Shown here: in pieces, positions 26,067-35,179 of the stretch
How the letters are laid out: each line of letters begins with the position of its first letter
Position numbering within the stretch: the stretch's first letter is position 1
Source of the DNA: an uncultured Bacteroidia bacterium
GTDB taxonomy: Bacteria > Bacteroidota > Bacteroidia > Bacteroidales > UBA932
Direction: 5' to 3'
Assembly: GCA_902769525.1 (NCBI GenBank)
Contig: CACXPG010000008.1
Span: 116,631-180,630 of the forward strand
Length of the DNA: 64,000 nt
The notes under the pieces: generated by a model
What the model was told of the DNA's origin: nothing
The model's input: the letters and a program-made list of their open reading frames with translations, nothing else
Database searches by the model: none
Program-made: the position numbers and the translations under genes

Positions 26067-26957
26067 ATGGCAACAAAAGAGAAAAAGACAGCCAAGGCAG
26101 CCGTGAAAAAGGCTGTGGCTCCAGTAAAGAAAAGTGTTGCAAAGAAGGCAGAACCAAAAAAGGCAGCTCCTAAGAAGCCTGCTGTAAAAGCTGCTCCTGC
26201 AAAGAAAGCCGCTCCAGCCAAGAAGGTTGTTGCAAAGGCCCCTGCAAAGAAGGCCGCTCCAGCCAAGAAGGCAGTTGCAAAGGCTCCTGTAAAGAAGGCC
26301 GCTCCAGCCAAGAAGGCCGTTGTAAAGGCTCCTGCAAAGAAAGCCGCTCCAGCCAAGAAGGTTGTTGCAAAGGCTCCTGCAAAGAAAGCCGCTCCGGCCA
26401 AGAAGCCAGTTGTAAAGGCTCCTGTAAAGAAAGCCGCTCCAGCCAAGAAGCCAGTTGTAAAGGCTCCTGTAAAGAAAGCCGAGCCTGTAAAGAAGGCTGT
26501 TCCGGTAAAGAAAGAAGCTCCTAAGGCAGCTCCTGCAAAGCCGGTTGTTCCAAAAGCCGAGCCTGTAAAGAAGGAAGAGCCTAAAGTTCCTGCCGTACGC
26601 TACAGCGACGAGGATCTTCAGATGTTCAAGAAAGTTATTCTCGAAAAGCTCCAGAAGGCAAAGGACGAATATGAAATGCTCCGTTCTGCCATCACTCACC
26701 GCTCAAGCAACGGAATAGAGGACACATCCCCTTCTTTCCAGGTGATTGAGGAAGGCGCATTCTCTCTTTCAAAGGAAGAGAGCAGCCAGCTTGCCAACCG
26801 CCAGTACAAGTTCATCCAGAACCTTGAGGCAGCTCTGGTGAGAATCGAGAACAAGACCTACGGAATCAGCCGCGTAACCGGAAAACTCATTCCTAAGGCA
26901 AGGCTCCTGCTTGTTCCTCACGCAACTACCAATGTCGAGGACAAACAGAACAGGTAG
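26067..26957 (+). CDS. Histone-H1-like Lys/Ala/Pro-repeat protein with a TraR/DksA-like C-terminal domain
   Basis: 296 aa. Residues 1-170 are almost only Lys, Ala, Pro and Val, like the H1 C-terminal tail, and include six 15-residue repeats. From about 172 (RYSDEDLQMFKKVILEKL) a folded domain begins: a helical hairpin and YGISRVTGKLIPKARLLLVPHA, the DksA/TraR C-terminal signature. Bacteroidota relatives usually keep one Cys (YGIC); here it is Ser, so no zinc site remains. Likely binds DNA or nucleoid through the tail and RNA polymerase, ribosome or nothing through the second domain; this is inference. Cotranscribed with ileS (23 nt) and lspA (6 nt). Confidence 0.87.
   Translation: MATKEKKTAKAAVKKAVAPVKKSVAKKAEPKKAAPKKPAVKAAPAKKAAPAKKVVAKAPAKKAAPAKKAVAKAPVKKAAPAKKAVVKAPAKKAAPAKKVVAKAPAKKAAPAKKPVVKAPVKKAAPAKKPVVKAPVKKAEPVKKAVPVKKEAPKAAPAKPVVPKAEPVKKEEPKVPAVRYSDEDLQMFKKVILEKLQKAKDEYEMLRSAITHRSSNGIEDTSPSFQVIEEGAFSLSKEESSQLANRQYKFIQNLEAALVRIENKTYGISRVTGKLIPKARLLLVPHATTNVEDKQNR
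26202..26471 (+). repeat. Six 45-bp in-frame tandem repeats
   Basis: Copies start at 26202, 26247, 26292, 26337, 26382 and 26427. Each encodes KKAAPAKK followed by a V/A-V-V/A-KAP-A/V segment. The codons differ slightly among copies (ccagcc/ccggcc, gttgtt/gcagtt/ccagtt), so the array is not brand new but is a likely site for copy-number change. Confidence 0.85.
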
Positions 26958-26963
26958 CACATC

Positions 26964-27623
26964 ATGAGCATCAGAGGGAAGAAGTGGACCATCCTTCTTG
27001 TGGCCATAGTCTTGCTTGTCATAGACCAGGCAATCAAGTTCTATGTCAAGCTTAGTTTTGCCTACGGCCAGGGGTTTGAGATGTTCGGCCACAGCAAATG
27101 GGCCCAGATTCTGTTTATCGAGAACAACGGCATGGCCTTCGGCATGCAGCTTGGCGGAGTGTGGGGCAAGATTCTTCTCAGCTCCTTCCGACTGGTTCTG
27201 ATAGGCATTCTGGTCTGGTACATCAACCGCCTGATCAACAAGGGCAAGGCTCCCTGGGGTGTGGTCATAGGATTCACGATGATTCTTGTGGGCGCTGTGG
27301 GCAATATGATAGACAGTGCCTTCTATGGCCTGATTTTCAGCGAGTCCACTTACGGTACGGTTGCCACTATGGTTCCTTTTGGAGAAGGGTACGCTCCGTT
27401 TATGCAGGGCAAGGTTGTAGATATGTTCTACTTCCCGATGATACACGGCACCTGGCCGAACTGGGTTCCAAGAGTAGGGGGGCAGGAATTCGAGTTCTTC
27501 CGTCCTATTTTCAACTTCGCCGATTCCTGCATAACCTGTGGTGTGATATATATGATTCTTTTCCAGCGCAAATTTTTCGCGAAAAAAGAAGAGAATAAAG
27601 AAGAAGAAAAAAAGCAGGGCTGA
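26964..27623 (+). CDS. lspA: Lipoprotein signal peptidase II
   Basis: Cleaves lipoprotein signal peptides in the inner membrane. 219 aa, about 50 longer than enterobacterial LspA because of an insert (roughly 125-180) before the second Asp, as is common in Bacteroidota. Motifs: VIDQAIKFYV, ENNGMAFGM, the first catalytic Asp in GNMIDSAFYG and the second in FNFADSCI. The high number of lipoproteins in this window makes it an essential partner. Acidic-basic tail at the C-terminus. Confidence 0.95.
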   Translation: MSIRGKKWTILLVAIVLLVIDQAIKFYVKLSFAYGQGFEMFGHSKWAQILFIENNGMAFGMQLGGVWGKILLSSFRLVLIGILVWYINRLINKGKAPWGVVIGFTMILVGAVGNMIDSAFYGLIFSESTYGTVATMVPFGEGYAPFMQGKVVDMFYFPMIHGTWPNWVPRVGGQEFEFFRPIFNFADSCITCGVIYMILFQRKFFAKKEENKEEEKKQG

Positions 27624-27630
27624 AAATCTT

Positions 27631-27662
27631 TTTTGCGGTTTTGATTAAATCGCTTATATTTG
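27631..27662 (+). promoter_or_regulatory. Promoter of tRNA-Ser
   Basis: TTTTG (27631-27635), 19-nt spacer, TATATTTG (27655-27662): an almost ideal Bacteroidetes promoter 10 nt before the tRNA. Confidence 0.75.
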
Positions 27663-27672
27663 CAGCCCAATT

Positions 27673-27760
27673 GGAGAGATGGCAGAGTGGTCGATTGCGG
27701 CAGTCTTGAAAACTGTTGAGGTGAAAGCCTCCCGGGGTTCGAATCCCTGTCTCTCCGCCA
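27673..27760 (+). tRNA. tRNA-Ser(TGA)
   Basis: 88 nt including an encoded CCA. Acceptor arms GGAGAGA (27673-27679) and TCTCTCC (27750-27756), anticodon loop CTTGAAA giving anticodon TGA, a long class II variable arm, and the T loop GGTTCGAATCC. Reads UCA and UCG-type Ser codons. Confidence 0.96.
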
Positions 27761-27766
27761 AAATGC

Positions 27767-27800
27767 AGGCAGACTGGTATTACCGGCTGCCTTTTTTCTT
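27767..27800 (+). terminator. Terminator after tRNA-Ser
   Basis: AGGCAG (27767-27772) pairs with CTGCCT (27787-27792), an imperfect inner stem follows, then a T-run. Confidence 0.6.
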
Positions 27801-27803
27801 TAA

Positions 27804-27832
27804 TTTGTTTTCCAGGATATTTATTAAATTTG
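27804..27832 (+). promoter_or_regulatory. Promoter of the CD225 gene
   Basis: TTTG (27804-27807), 17-nt spacer, TAAATTTG (27825-27832), 23 nt before the ATG. Confidence 0.55.
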
Positions 27833-27855
27833 CATATCAATTGACATTTTAAGTT

Positions 27856-28320
27856 ATGGAAGACAATTACCAGGGCTACGACCCGTCTCAGAACCAGACT
27901 CAGGGACAGAACAGTGACTATCAGCAGAATTACGGCTACCAGAACCAGCAGAATTATGGCTATCAGGGCCAGCCGGGCAACCAGAACCAGTATGGGTATC
28001 AGCAAGGTTATCAGTATGGAAACCAGCCACCTGTAAAACCTTCGAACAATCTTGTCTGGGCTATCTTGACCACGATTTGCTGCTGCCTTCCTTTCGGAAT
28101 AGTGTCAATCGTATATGCGGCCAAAGTGGACTCTTTGTATTATTCAGGTCATTATGAAGAGGCCAACGCTGCCGCAAGAAAGGCAGGAACCTGGGCTGTC
28201 GTTGCCGCAATTGTCGGTTTTCTGACCTCCGCCGCCTGGGGTGCTATACAGTTGATCGCGCTCAAGCAAGGCTATAACATGTATGGCAGTGACCTGTTCA
28301 ACGGCACTGGACTGTATTAG
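27856..28320 (+). CDS. CD225/dispanin-family membrane protein
   Basis: 154 aa. The first 60 residues are a Tyr/Gln/Asn/Gly-rich low-complexity region (NYGYQNQQ-type repeats). Then comes the CD225 unit: NNLVWAILTTICCCLPFGIVSIVYAAKV as the intramembrane helix with its Cys cluster, DSLYYSGHYEEANAAARKAG as the conserved loop, and a second span from about 110. The family includes human IFITM proteins; bacterial members are of unknown role, often next to DUF2752 genes as here (9 nt downstream). Confidence 0.9.
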   Translation: MEDNYQGYDPSQNQTQGQNSDYQQNYGYQNQQNYGYQGQPGNQNQYGYQQGYQYGNQPPVKPSNNLVWAILTTICCCLPFGIVSIVYAAKVDSLYYSGHYEEANAAARKAGTWAVVAAIVGFLTSAAWGAIQLIALKQGYNMYGSDLFNGTGLY

Positions 28321-28329
28321 CAAATATCC

Positions 28330-28731
28330 ATGTCTTTGTTTTCAGGAAAGATATGGAACTGGATAATTCCTGTCGCCATTGTGGCGGCAGGAATCTTTTA
28401 TTATTTCTTCGACCCTTCAGCATCTGTCTATGCGCCAAAGTGCGTGTTGAGGGAAATCACGGGGTATCAGTGCCCGGGCTGCGGCTTTCAGAGGGCTGCT
28501 CACGCTTTTTTGCACGGCAGAGTGCTTGAGGCGGTGTCCTATAACCTTTTCTTTATTGTCGCGATACCTTATCTGATAGTCTTGCTGTATTCCACTGTGA
28601 TGATTCACCGCAAGAACCCTTCTTCTCTGACAGTCAAACTGTATAACTTTGCCACCAGCCGGTACACACTGTACACTTACATCGCTCTGTATATGTTTTG
28701 GTGGATATTGAGGAATATATTGAACATTTGA
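28330..28731 (+). CDS. DUF2752 membrane protein
   Basis: 133 aa with three or four spans (about 10-28, 68-92, 109-130). The family hallmark is ITGYQCPGCGFQRAAHAFLHG, with CPGCG probably at the membrane face. DUF2752 proteins are commonly paired with CD225 proteins in Bacteroidota; the function is unknown. Same operon as the CD225 gene. Confidence 0.88.
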   Translation: MSLFSGKIWNWIIPVAIVAAGIFYYFFDPSASVYAPKCVLREITGYQCPGCGFQRAAHAFLHGRVLEAVSYNLFFIVAIPYLIVLLYSTVMIHRKNPSSLTVKLYNFATSRYTLYTYIALYMFWWILRNILNI

Positions 28732-28780
28732 CGAATAAATTCCGTACCTTTATAATCTTATTACAGGTTAGAATTCTGCA

Positions 28781-29326
28781 ATGCACGGTCTTGTAGAAAA
28801 TAACAGAAGCGCCGTAACCCTTCTTTACGAGCAGCGGAAGGCTTTCCTTTGCTTTTATGCAATGGGAATGGTGGGGTCTTATCAGGAGGCGGAGGACATT
28901 GTTCATTCGGTCTTCGAGAAGATGCTTTCCAAGGAGAGCCTGCCGGAAGGTGCTGCTTTTGACTCCTATGTGGTTTCAGCGGTCAGGAATTCTTGCCTGA
29001 ACCATATTTCAAGGCAGAAGACTCACGGGAAATACACTTCTTACGTCCTCAAAGAATCAGAAAGTTCAGAAGACCGGGACTATGTCAACAGCAGAATGGA
29101 GGCCGAGATTCTCTGGGAGGTTTTCTCCAAGATAGAAGAGCTGCCTGAGGGGTGCCGCCAGGTTTTCAAGATGAGTTATCTGGAGAATCTTTCGAACCAG
29201 GAGATAGCCGATGCCCTGGGAATATCGGTGAACACCGTAAAGAGCCAGAAGGCCCGTTCAAAGGAGCTTCTGAGGGCATCTCTGGCAGATCTGTTCACTT
29301 TTGCCGCTCTTATTTTCGGCCTGTAG
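28781..29326 (+). CDS. ECF RNA polymerase sigma factor, FecI-like (Bacteroidetes group)
   Basis: 181 aa. Region 2 includes YQEAEDIVHSVFEKML, region 4 has the helix-turn-helix NQEIADALGISVNTVKSQKARS. The FecR gene follows 81 nt later and a SusC with an STN domain after that, so the sigma should be released when the receptor is occupied and then drive this locus. The gap to FecR holds a small hairpin (29380-29397) and a T-run right before the FecR ATG. Confidence 0.93.
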   Translation: MHGLVENNRSAVTLLYEQRKAFLCFYAMGMVGSYQEAEDIVHSVFEKMLSKESLPEGAAFDSYVVSAVRNSCLNHISRQKTHGKYTSYVLKESESSEDRDYVNSRMEAEILWEVFSKIEELPEGCRQVFKMSYLENLSNQEIADALGISVNTVKSQKARSKELLRASLADLFTFAALIFGL

Positions 29327-29407
29327 TTTTTTTGAAGGCCGTTCCATCCTTTTGGCGTTTGAGATTGTCTTATATATAGCAAGGCACTTGAGCCTTGATG
29401 GTTTTTT

Positions 29408-30361
29408 ATGGACAATTCAAATGTTGGCAGGATTAAGCATCTCCTTGTAAAGCACCTGATGGGAGATTTGCAAGATGCTGAGCAGAAAGAACTTGACCAA
29501 TGGAGAGCTCTCTCGGAGTCTAACGAGGAGCTGTATCGAAGGATGTCTGATTCCAGATATCTTGAAAAGCGTTATGCAGATTTTACGAAGGCCGTTCACC
29601 GGAGCTGGGAAAACAAAGGCAGAAAGTCAGGCCTGTGGCGCTGGGCGATAGTATCCCTTGCGGCCGCGGCGGCTGTATTGCTGGTTCTGTTCCTCCCTTA
29701 TTTCAGCAAGCCTGAAATGAAGACATTTTCCGCTCCTCAGAAAGGAGTGGCCTCTCTTGTTCTTCCGGACGGTTCCAAGGTATGGCTGAAGTCCGCTTCT
29801 TCAATTACCTATCCGGTCAAGTTCAGCAAGAAAGCCAGGGAAGTCTCTTTCACAGGCGAAGGGTATTTCGAGGTGGTTCCGAAAGAGTCCGAGTTCACTG
29901 TAAGTGCAGACGGCTTCAAGGTAAAAGTCACGGGAACCAAGTTTGACATCAAGTCTTATCGCGATGACAAGCGTGCCCTTACAGCTCTTATAGAGGGAGA
30001 GGTTTCCATCATCTATTCGGACAGCCTGGGTGTGGAAAGGCAGGACAGGATGGTAGGGGGAGACTTGGCGGTCTTCGACAAGAAATCCAGGAAGAACTCG
30101 ATAGTCAAGTCTAACACTTCTATCTACTCGGCCTGGATTGGCGGAGTCTATTGCTTTGATACCGAGACTCTTGAGAATATTCTTAGGGAGGTGTGCCGAT
30201 ACTATGGCTACAACCTGATCATTTCCGACAGTACGGTAACCCAGAAAGTTCTTTCCGGCAGGCTGAAGATGGAGGACGACGCTTCAGAGATTCTGGACGC
30301 CCTTAGAGATTTTCTGCCGGGTCACATAAAACTTGAATCTGACACCATTATTATTCAATAA
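29408..30361 (+). CDS. FecR-family anti-sigma factor
   Basis: 317 aa. Cytoplasmic N-terminal segment (LLVKHLMGDLQDAEQKELDQW) that would bind the sigma, one membrane span at about 78-96, a periplasmic FecR domain (SLVLPDGSKVWLKSASSITYP, then FTGEGYFEVVP) and a C-terminal DUF4974 domain (YCFDTETLENILREVCRYYG...LSGRLKMEDDASEILDAL) that contacts the STN domain of the receptor. Its stop is 13 nt before the SusC ATG. Confidence 0.93.
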   Translation: MDNSNVGRIKHLLVKHLMGDLQDAEQKELDQWRALSESNEELYRRMSDSRYLEKRYADFTKAVHRSWENKGRKSGLWRWAIVSLAAAAAVLLVLFLPYFSKPEMKTFSAPQKGVASLVLPDGSKVWLKSASSITYPVKFSKKAREVSFTGEGYFEVVPKESEFTVSADGFKVKVTGTKFDIKSYRDDKRALTALIEGEVSIIYSDSLGVERQDRMVGGDLAVFDKKSRKNSIVKSNTSIYSAWIGGVYCFDTETLENILREVCRYYGYNLIISDSTVTQKVLSGRLKMEDDASEILDALRDFLPGHIKLESDTIIIQ

Positions 30362-30374
30362 ATATTTTTGGCCT

Positions 30375-33300
30375 ATGAAAAAAAGAGATTCCAAATCCCT
30401 TTTTATGCTTCTTGCAGTGGCGATCGGCCTGTTGCTCACTACAATGGGCTATGCGCAGAAGAAAGGTCTTTACGACATTAAGTTCGATAACCTTTCTTTG
30501 AAAGAGGCATTGATCAAAATCTCCACTCAATGTGGGTACTATTTTGTGTATGAGGATGCAGATCTTGCAGGGGCTCCGAGAGTGAACAAGGAGTTCAGGC
30601 AAAGCACCATCGAGCAGATCCTTTCAGGCTGTCTGGAAGGAAGCCAGCTGACTTACTCGGTAAACAGGAAAAACGTTTACATCAAGAAGGCTGCCTCTGC
30701 TTCATCAAACGCTTCTCAGAACAAGGCTTCCGCTTCAAATTCCCAGCAGAACAAGCCGGGGTTTGTGACCGGAAGAATTACTGACATCAACGGCGAGCCG
30801 CTTCCTGGAGCCTATGTAAAGGTCAAGGAAGAGCCATCTGCCGGAACATCAACAGACGCTGACGGAAACTACAGGGTGAGAATCAGCGATTTTTCCAACC
30901 CTAGAACTCTTGTCATCTCTTATGTGGGAATGCAGGAGCAGGAAATCAACGTGAATGGCCGCCAGGTTATCGACATCACCCTCAGGGAAGAGTACAACAA
31001 GCTCGACCAGATTGTGGTTGTAGGTTACGGCGCTGTAAGGAAAAAGGATATCGCAGGTTCTGTACAGAACGTGACATCCGACCAGATTTCCGAGACCAAC
31101 AACCCGACCTTCGAGAAGGCTCTCCAGGGAAGGGTTTCCGGTGTCCAGATCATTTCCAACTCAGGTATTCCTGGAGGTTCGGTATCTATCAGCATCCGTG
31201 GTAGGGGATCCATCAACGCCGGCACCCAGCCTCTGTACATCGTTGACGGTGTGCAGATGACAAACGGCGGACAGTCTACCAGCGTGGTTGAGAGCGCCAA
31301 CGTGATGGGTGGTATCAACCCTAACGACATCGAGTCCATCACCATCCTCAAGGACGGTGCATCCGCTTCCATCTACGGTGCCCAGGCAGCTAACGGAGTC
31401 GTTATCATCACGACCAAGAGAGGTTCTGAAGGCAAGACCCGCGTTTCTTTCAGCGCAAGCGTAGGAGCCCAGAAACTTGCCCGCAAGGTAAAGGTGATGA
31501 CCGGTCCGCAGTGGGCCGAGTTCGCTCTTGAAGAGTACAAGAACTACGACGCTGTGTGGGGAACCAACTACTACCAGCAGCACAGGGATCTGTTCAAGAC
31601 CTTCGGCTGGGGAGAGGACGGATATTCCGAGGCCCAGACAACTGACTGGTACAAGGAGATTTTCCGCACCGCCATCTCTCATAACTACGAACTCGGAGTT
31701 TCTGGCGGAAACGAGAAAACCCGTTTCTACATTTCAGGAAACTACAACAAGACAGACGGTGTTATCCGCCATACTGGATATACCAGGGCAACCGGCAGGG
31801 TCAATCTTTCTCACGACCTGACAAAGTGGCTTACCATCAGCACTAAAAACACTTTCAGCCGCAATAACTACAACCAGGCGTCTACCGTGGCTGCAGCCAA
31901 TCCTTCAAGAGCTGCAATGTTCCTCAATCCTGGAGTTTCTCCAAGAGACGAGGACGGAAACTGGATTATGGACCTGCCTTACGGATATCCTCTGTACAAC
32001 ATCCCTCAGATGCTGGAACTCAACGAGTATAACGCAAAGGTCAATAATCTGATTTCTTCAAACGACCTCACTTTCAAATTTATGGAAGGGCTGGAGTTCA
32101 AGAGCAGTTTCAATGTGGATTACACCTGGATCAACGAGCATCAGTACAGCGACCCTCGCACCAGGCTCGGTAACCGCCAGAATGGAGTTGTTTCAGCCCA
32201 TACTACTGACGAGAGCATTTTCCAGACAGACCAGGTTCTGACTTACAACAAGGAGCTTGGAAAGGACCGTCTGACTGCAACCGCCGGTTTCTCATACAGA
32301 GATTCAAGATTCCACAGCATAACCGCGTCTGCAATCGGAGCCGCAACTCCTGGTCTCCATCTGCTGGACAGCGCTCCAACTCCTCAGGAGACTGGCGAGA
32401 GCTTCTCGGAGAGCAAGCTGGCCGGTTTCTTTGCAAGGGTAAACTACTCCCTCAGAGATAAGTATATCTTTACCGGAACTCTCCGTTACGACGGATCTTC
32501 AAGATTCGGAAAAGACAACCGCTGGGGCTGGTTCCCTTCATTCTCATTTGCGTGGAGAGCCAAGGAAGAAGACTTCCTGAAGGATGTTGACTGGCTGAGC
32601 GATCTCAAGCTCAGGGCCAGCTACGGTGTAACCGGAAACTCCAGTATCTCCAACTACGGAGCAAGAAGACTGTATTCCGGCGGATATGCGTACGACGGCA
32701 TGACCGGCCTGATCGCTTCATCTATCGGAAACCCTAAACTCTCCTGGGAGAAGAAACACTCCAAGAACGTGGGTATTACCGCAGGTTTCTTCAAGGGCAG
32801 AATTACCTTTGACTTCGACGTTTATCGCGATGACACTAAGAATCTGCTCTATTCCAGAAGCATTCCTGAAACTACTGGATTCAGTTCCATTTCATCCAAT
32901 ATGGGTGGCGTGAAGAACGAGGGATTCGACTTCCAGTTGAATACCATCAATATAGACAGGGAGAGTTTCAGGTGGGAGACAAACTTCAACATCTCCTATA
33001 CCAGAAACGCCATCACCAAGCTTCAGGACGGTCTGGACCAGATCGGAAGCCTGAAGGTCGGAAAGCCGATCATGGCGGAATTCGTTTACAAGTGGGCCGG
33101 CGTCAACGCATCTGACGGACGTCCGATGTACTATGACAAAGACGGTTACATTACATATAACCCTAGTCTTGCAGACAGATACTGGATAAGGGGACGAGAC
33201 CCTAAATGGTACGGCGGTATGCTCAATACCCTCACCTGGAAGGGATTCACGCTGTCGTTCTTCTTGCAGTTCCAGGCAGGTGCTGTCAAGTACTGGAGCG

Positions 33301-33704
33301 ACAAGACCGTGCTCATCGGACAGGCAGCCGACAACAACCTCTTCCGCGAGATGTACTACGAGTACTGGAGAAATCCGGGTGACATTACCTGGGTTCCAAG
33401 ACCATTCTACAACGGAAGCTATCCTGGCAGTCCTAGGGCATACGACTCCAACACTGATCCGGGTATGAGCCTGATTTACGAAAAGACAGACTTCATCAAG
33501 CTGAAGAACATCAATTTCAGCTATGACTTCCCTAAGGCAACCATCCGCAAGATCGGTCTGGAGGGACTCCAGCTCTTCGTAAATGCTTACAACATCTGGA
33601 CTACTACACCTTACCAGGGCTATGATCCTGAGTCTGTCGGTAATGACCGCGGTCTTTACCCTCAGTCCAAGAGTATCAGTTTCGGTTTGAAGTTGAACTT
33701 CTAA
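30375..33704 (+). CDS. SusC-type TonB-dependent receptor with N-terminal STN signalling domain
   Basis: 1109 aa from ATG 30375. Order: signal peptide ending GYAQ, STN domain (residues about 22-100, IKFDNLSLKEALIKISTQCG), a Ser/Asn/Gln linker, CarboxypepD_reg (VTGRITDINGEPLPGAYVKV), plug (VVVGYGAVRKKDIAGS, ISIRGRGSINAGTQPLYIVDG) and the barrel ending SISFGLKLNF. The STN domain ties it to FecR and the ECF sigma just upstream. With SusD (13 nt downstream) it forms the importing pair. The C-terminal F matches the barrel insertion signal. Confidence 0.95.
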   Translation: MKKRDSKSLFMLLAVAIGLLLTTMGYAQKKGLYDIKFDNLSLKEALIKISTQCGYYFVYEDADLAGAPRVNKEFRQSTIEQILSGCLEGSQLTYSVNRKNVYIKKAASASSNASQNKASASNSQQNKPGFVTGRITDINGEPLPGAYVKVKEEPSAGTSTDADGNYRVRISDFSNPRTLVISYVGMQEQEINVNGRQVIDITLREEYNKLDQIVVVGYGAVRKKDIAGSVQNVTSDQISETNNPTFEKALQGRVSGVQIISNSGIPGGSVSISIRGRGSINAGTQPLYIVDGVQMTNGGQSTSVVESANVMGGINPNDIESITILKDGASASIYGAQAANGVVIITTKRGSEGKTRVSFSASVGAQKLARKVKVMTGPQWAEFALEEYKNYDAVWGTNYYQQHRDLFKTFGWGEDGYSEAQTTDWYKEIFRTAISHNYELGVSGGNEKTRFYISGNYNKTDGVIRHTGYTRATGRVNLSHDLTKWLTISTKNTFSRNNYNQASTVAAANPSRAAMFLNPGVSPRDEDGNWIMDLPYGYPLYNIPQMLELNEYNAKVNNLISSNDLTFKFMEGLEFKSSFNVDYTWINEHQYSDPRTRLGNRQNGVVSAHTTDESIFQTDQVLTYNKELGKDRLTATAGFSYRDSRFHSITASAIGAATPGLHLLDSAPTPQETGESFSESKLAGFFARVNYSLRDKYIFTGTLRYDGSSRFGKDNRWGWFPSFSFAWRAKEEDFLKDVDWLSDLKLRASYGVTGNSSISNYGARRLYSGGYAYDGMTGLIASSIGNPKLSWEKKHSKNVGITAGFFKGRITFDFDVYRDDTKNLLYSRSIPETTGFSSISSNMGGVKNEGFDFQLNTINIDRESFRWETNFNISYTRNAITKLQDGLDQIGSLKVGKPIMAEFVYKWAGVNASDGRPMYYDKDGYITYNPSLADRYWIRGRDPKWYGGMLNTLTWKGFTLSFFLQFQAGAVKYWSDKTVLIGQAADNNLFREMYYEYWRNPGDITWVPRPFYNGSYPGSPRAYDSNTDPGMSLIYEKTDFIKLKNINFSYDFPKATIRKIGLEGLQLFVNAYNIWTTTPYQGYDPESVGNDRGLYPQSKSISFGLKLNF

Positions 33705-33717
33705 AAACGAGAGTGAA

Positions 33718-35160
33718 ATGAAAACATTAAAGAACATATCAATTATACTGCTTCTGGCTTTCGGCTTTTGCGCCTGTGACTCTCTGCTTGATGTAGAGAC
33801 CAAACACGCTCTTCCTCAGGAAGACATGGAGAACGAAGACGGTGCAAGAAGCCTTATCATAGGCGTTTATGACCGTATGCAGGAACCGACTTACGCGGGC
33901 AGGGATTTTCTGACCCTTCCTGACGTGCTCGGCGATAACGTCAAACTCAATCCGGGTGCAACCAGATACGCTCGCCAGTATCAGTTCACTCCGTACTACA
34001 ACATAGATATCTGGAGTGATGCATATCACCAGATAGTATCTCTGAACGAAGCCCTGTATTATCTAAGCAAACTTGAAGAGACTTCTTCCGTGAAGGCTCT
34101 CAAGGGCGAGGCTCTCTTCCTCAGGGCTTACGACTACTTCTATCTTGCCAGCATCTACGGCCGTATGCCGGGTCATCTGGTTGACGGATTCGACCTCTGC
34201 GTTCCGCTAGTCAAGGAGCCTTTCTTCAACAATGGCGGAAACATTTCCGAGGCGGCTTCCGTAGCAAGGGACAAGGTGGATGTAGTATGGGCACAGATCG
34301 TTGAAGACCTTAACAATGCCTTCGAGCTGATGAACGGCAACGACAAGGGCAACTTCCCTAACAGGGGCTCTGCAATCGCGGCTAAGGCTCTGCTCTCAAG
34401 AGTATATCTGTATATGGGCAAATGGAGCGAATCTGCAGCGGCTGCAACCTACGTTCTGGACAACGCCAGCGTAAAGATCTATTCCGGCAAACAGTACACC
34501 AGCGTGTTCTCTACCGGAAGCGAAAGCATCTGGCAGCTCCATTACACCGAGGCCGAGAATCTGCTTTCTTCATCACTCCACTCCGCATACGGAACCAAGG
34601 ACGATGGCTATAGGGATGCAGAAGGATACGGCAACGGAAAGGGAACAGGAGATGCAGTTCTGTCTGTAACCGACGAGTTTGTGGCTCTTCTCGACCAGGA
34701 GAAGGACATCCGCTTCGGAGCACTCAGAAAGGTCAAGTATTCAGGACTGAAACTCTGGTGGACAATCAAGTTCAACTCCTGGAAGAAGGCCGACCTGTTC
34801 GGTCTGGACGATGTTCCGCTGATCAGAATCTCCGAGATGATTCTCAACAGGGCCGAGGCTTACGCTCACCAGAACGATATGGCTAAAGCCAGAAAGGACA
34901 TCAACGAGTTCAGGGGAAAGAGGGGCATCGGCGACACTGATGTTCCGGATTCCGGACTGCTTGACGAGATCCTGCTCCAGAGAAGGCTCGAGCTTGCTTT
35001 CGAGGGTCACAGGTATTTCGACCGCAAGAGACTCGGACTGGATATCCTCCGTCCTGAGGGACTTCCTACAGTTCCTTACTCAGACTACAGATTAGTGGCA
35101 GCTATTGGTACAACCGAACTGGACGTAAACAAGCTGCTTGTTCAAAATCCGGGTTATTAA
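33718..35160 (+). CDS. SusD/RagB-family substrate-binding lipoprotein
   Basis: 480 aa lid of the SusCD transporter. Lipobox FCAC (Cys about 19), then the helical TPR-like N-terminal half (MENEDGARSLIIGVYDRM, KGEALFLRAYDYFYLASIYG) and the RagB signature LIRISEMILNRAEAYA near the middle; end part has RRLELAFEGHRYFDRKR. The binding site cannot be read from sequence. The partner genes that follow encode peptidases instead of glycosidases. Confidence 0.94.
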   Translation: MKTLKNISIILLLAFGFCACDSLLDVETKHALPQEDMENEDGARSLIIGVYDRMQEPTYAGRDFLTLPDVLGDNVKLNPGATRYARQYQFTPYYNIDIWSDAYHQIVSLNEALYYLSKLEETSSVKALKGEALFLRAYDYFYLASIYGRMPGHLVDGFDLCVPLVKEPFFNNGGNISEAASVARDKVDVVWAQIVEDLNNAFELMNGNDKGNFPNRGSAIAAKALLSRVYLYMGKWSESAAAATYVLDNASVKIYSGKQYTSVFSTGSESIWQLHYTEAENLLSSSLHSAYGTKDDGYRDAEGYGNGKGTGDAVLSVTDEFVALLDQEKDIRFGALRKVKYSGLKLWWTIKFNSWKKADLFGLDDVPLIRISEMILNRAEAYAHQNDMAKARKDINEFRGKRGIGDTDVPDSGLLDEILLQRRLELAFEGHRYFDRKRLGLDILRPEGLPTVPYSDYRLVAAIGTTELDVNKLLVQNPGY

Positions 35161-35179
35161 CAGACAACACCAGATCGAG

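Noticed and set aside
26202..26471. 45-bp repeats as a CRISPR-like array
   Set aside because: Repeats are contiguous with no spacers, in frame and inside a Lys/Ala/Pro-rich coding region.
26051..26699. Long minus-strand frames opposite the H1-like gene
   Set aside because: They are Gly/Ala/Phe or Leu/Arg low-complexity mirrors of the KAP repeats and are covered by the real gene.
29380..29407. Hairpin CAAGGC/GCCTTG and T-run between the ECF sigma and FecR genes as a terminator
   Set aside because: Stem is only 6 bp and the T-run abuts the FecR ATG; too weak to call, noted only in the sigma factor entry.
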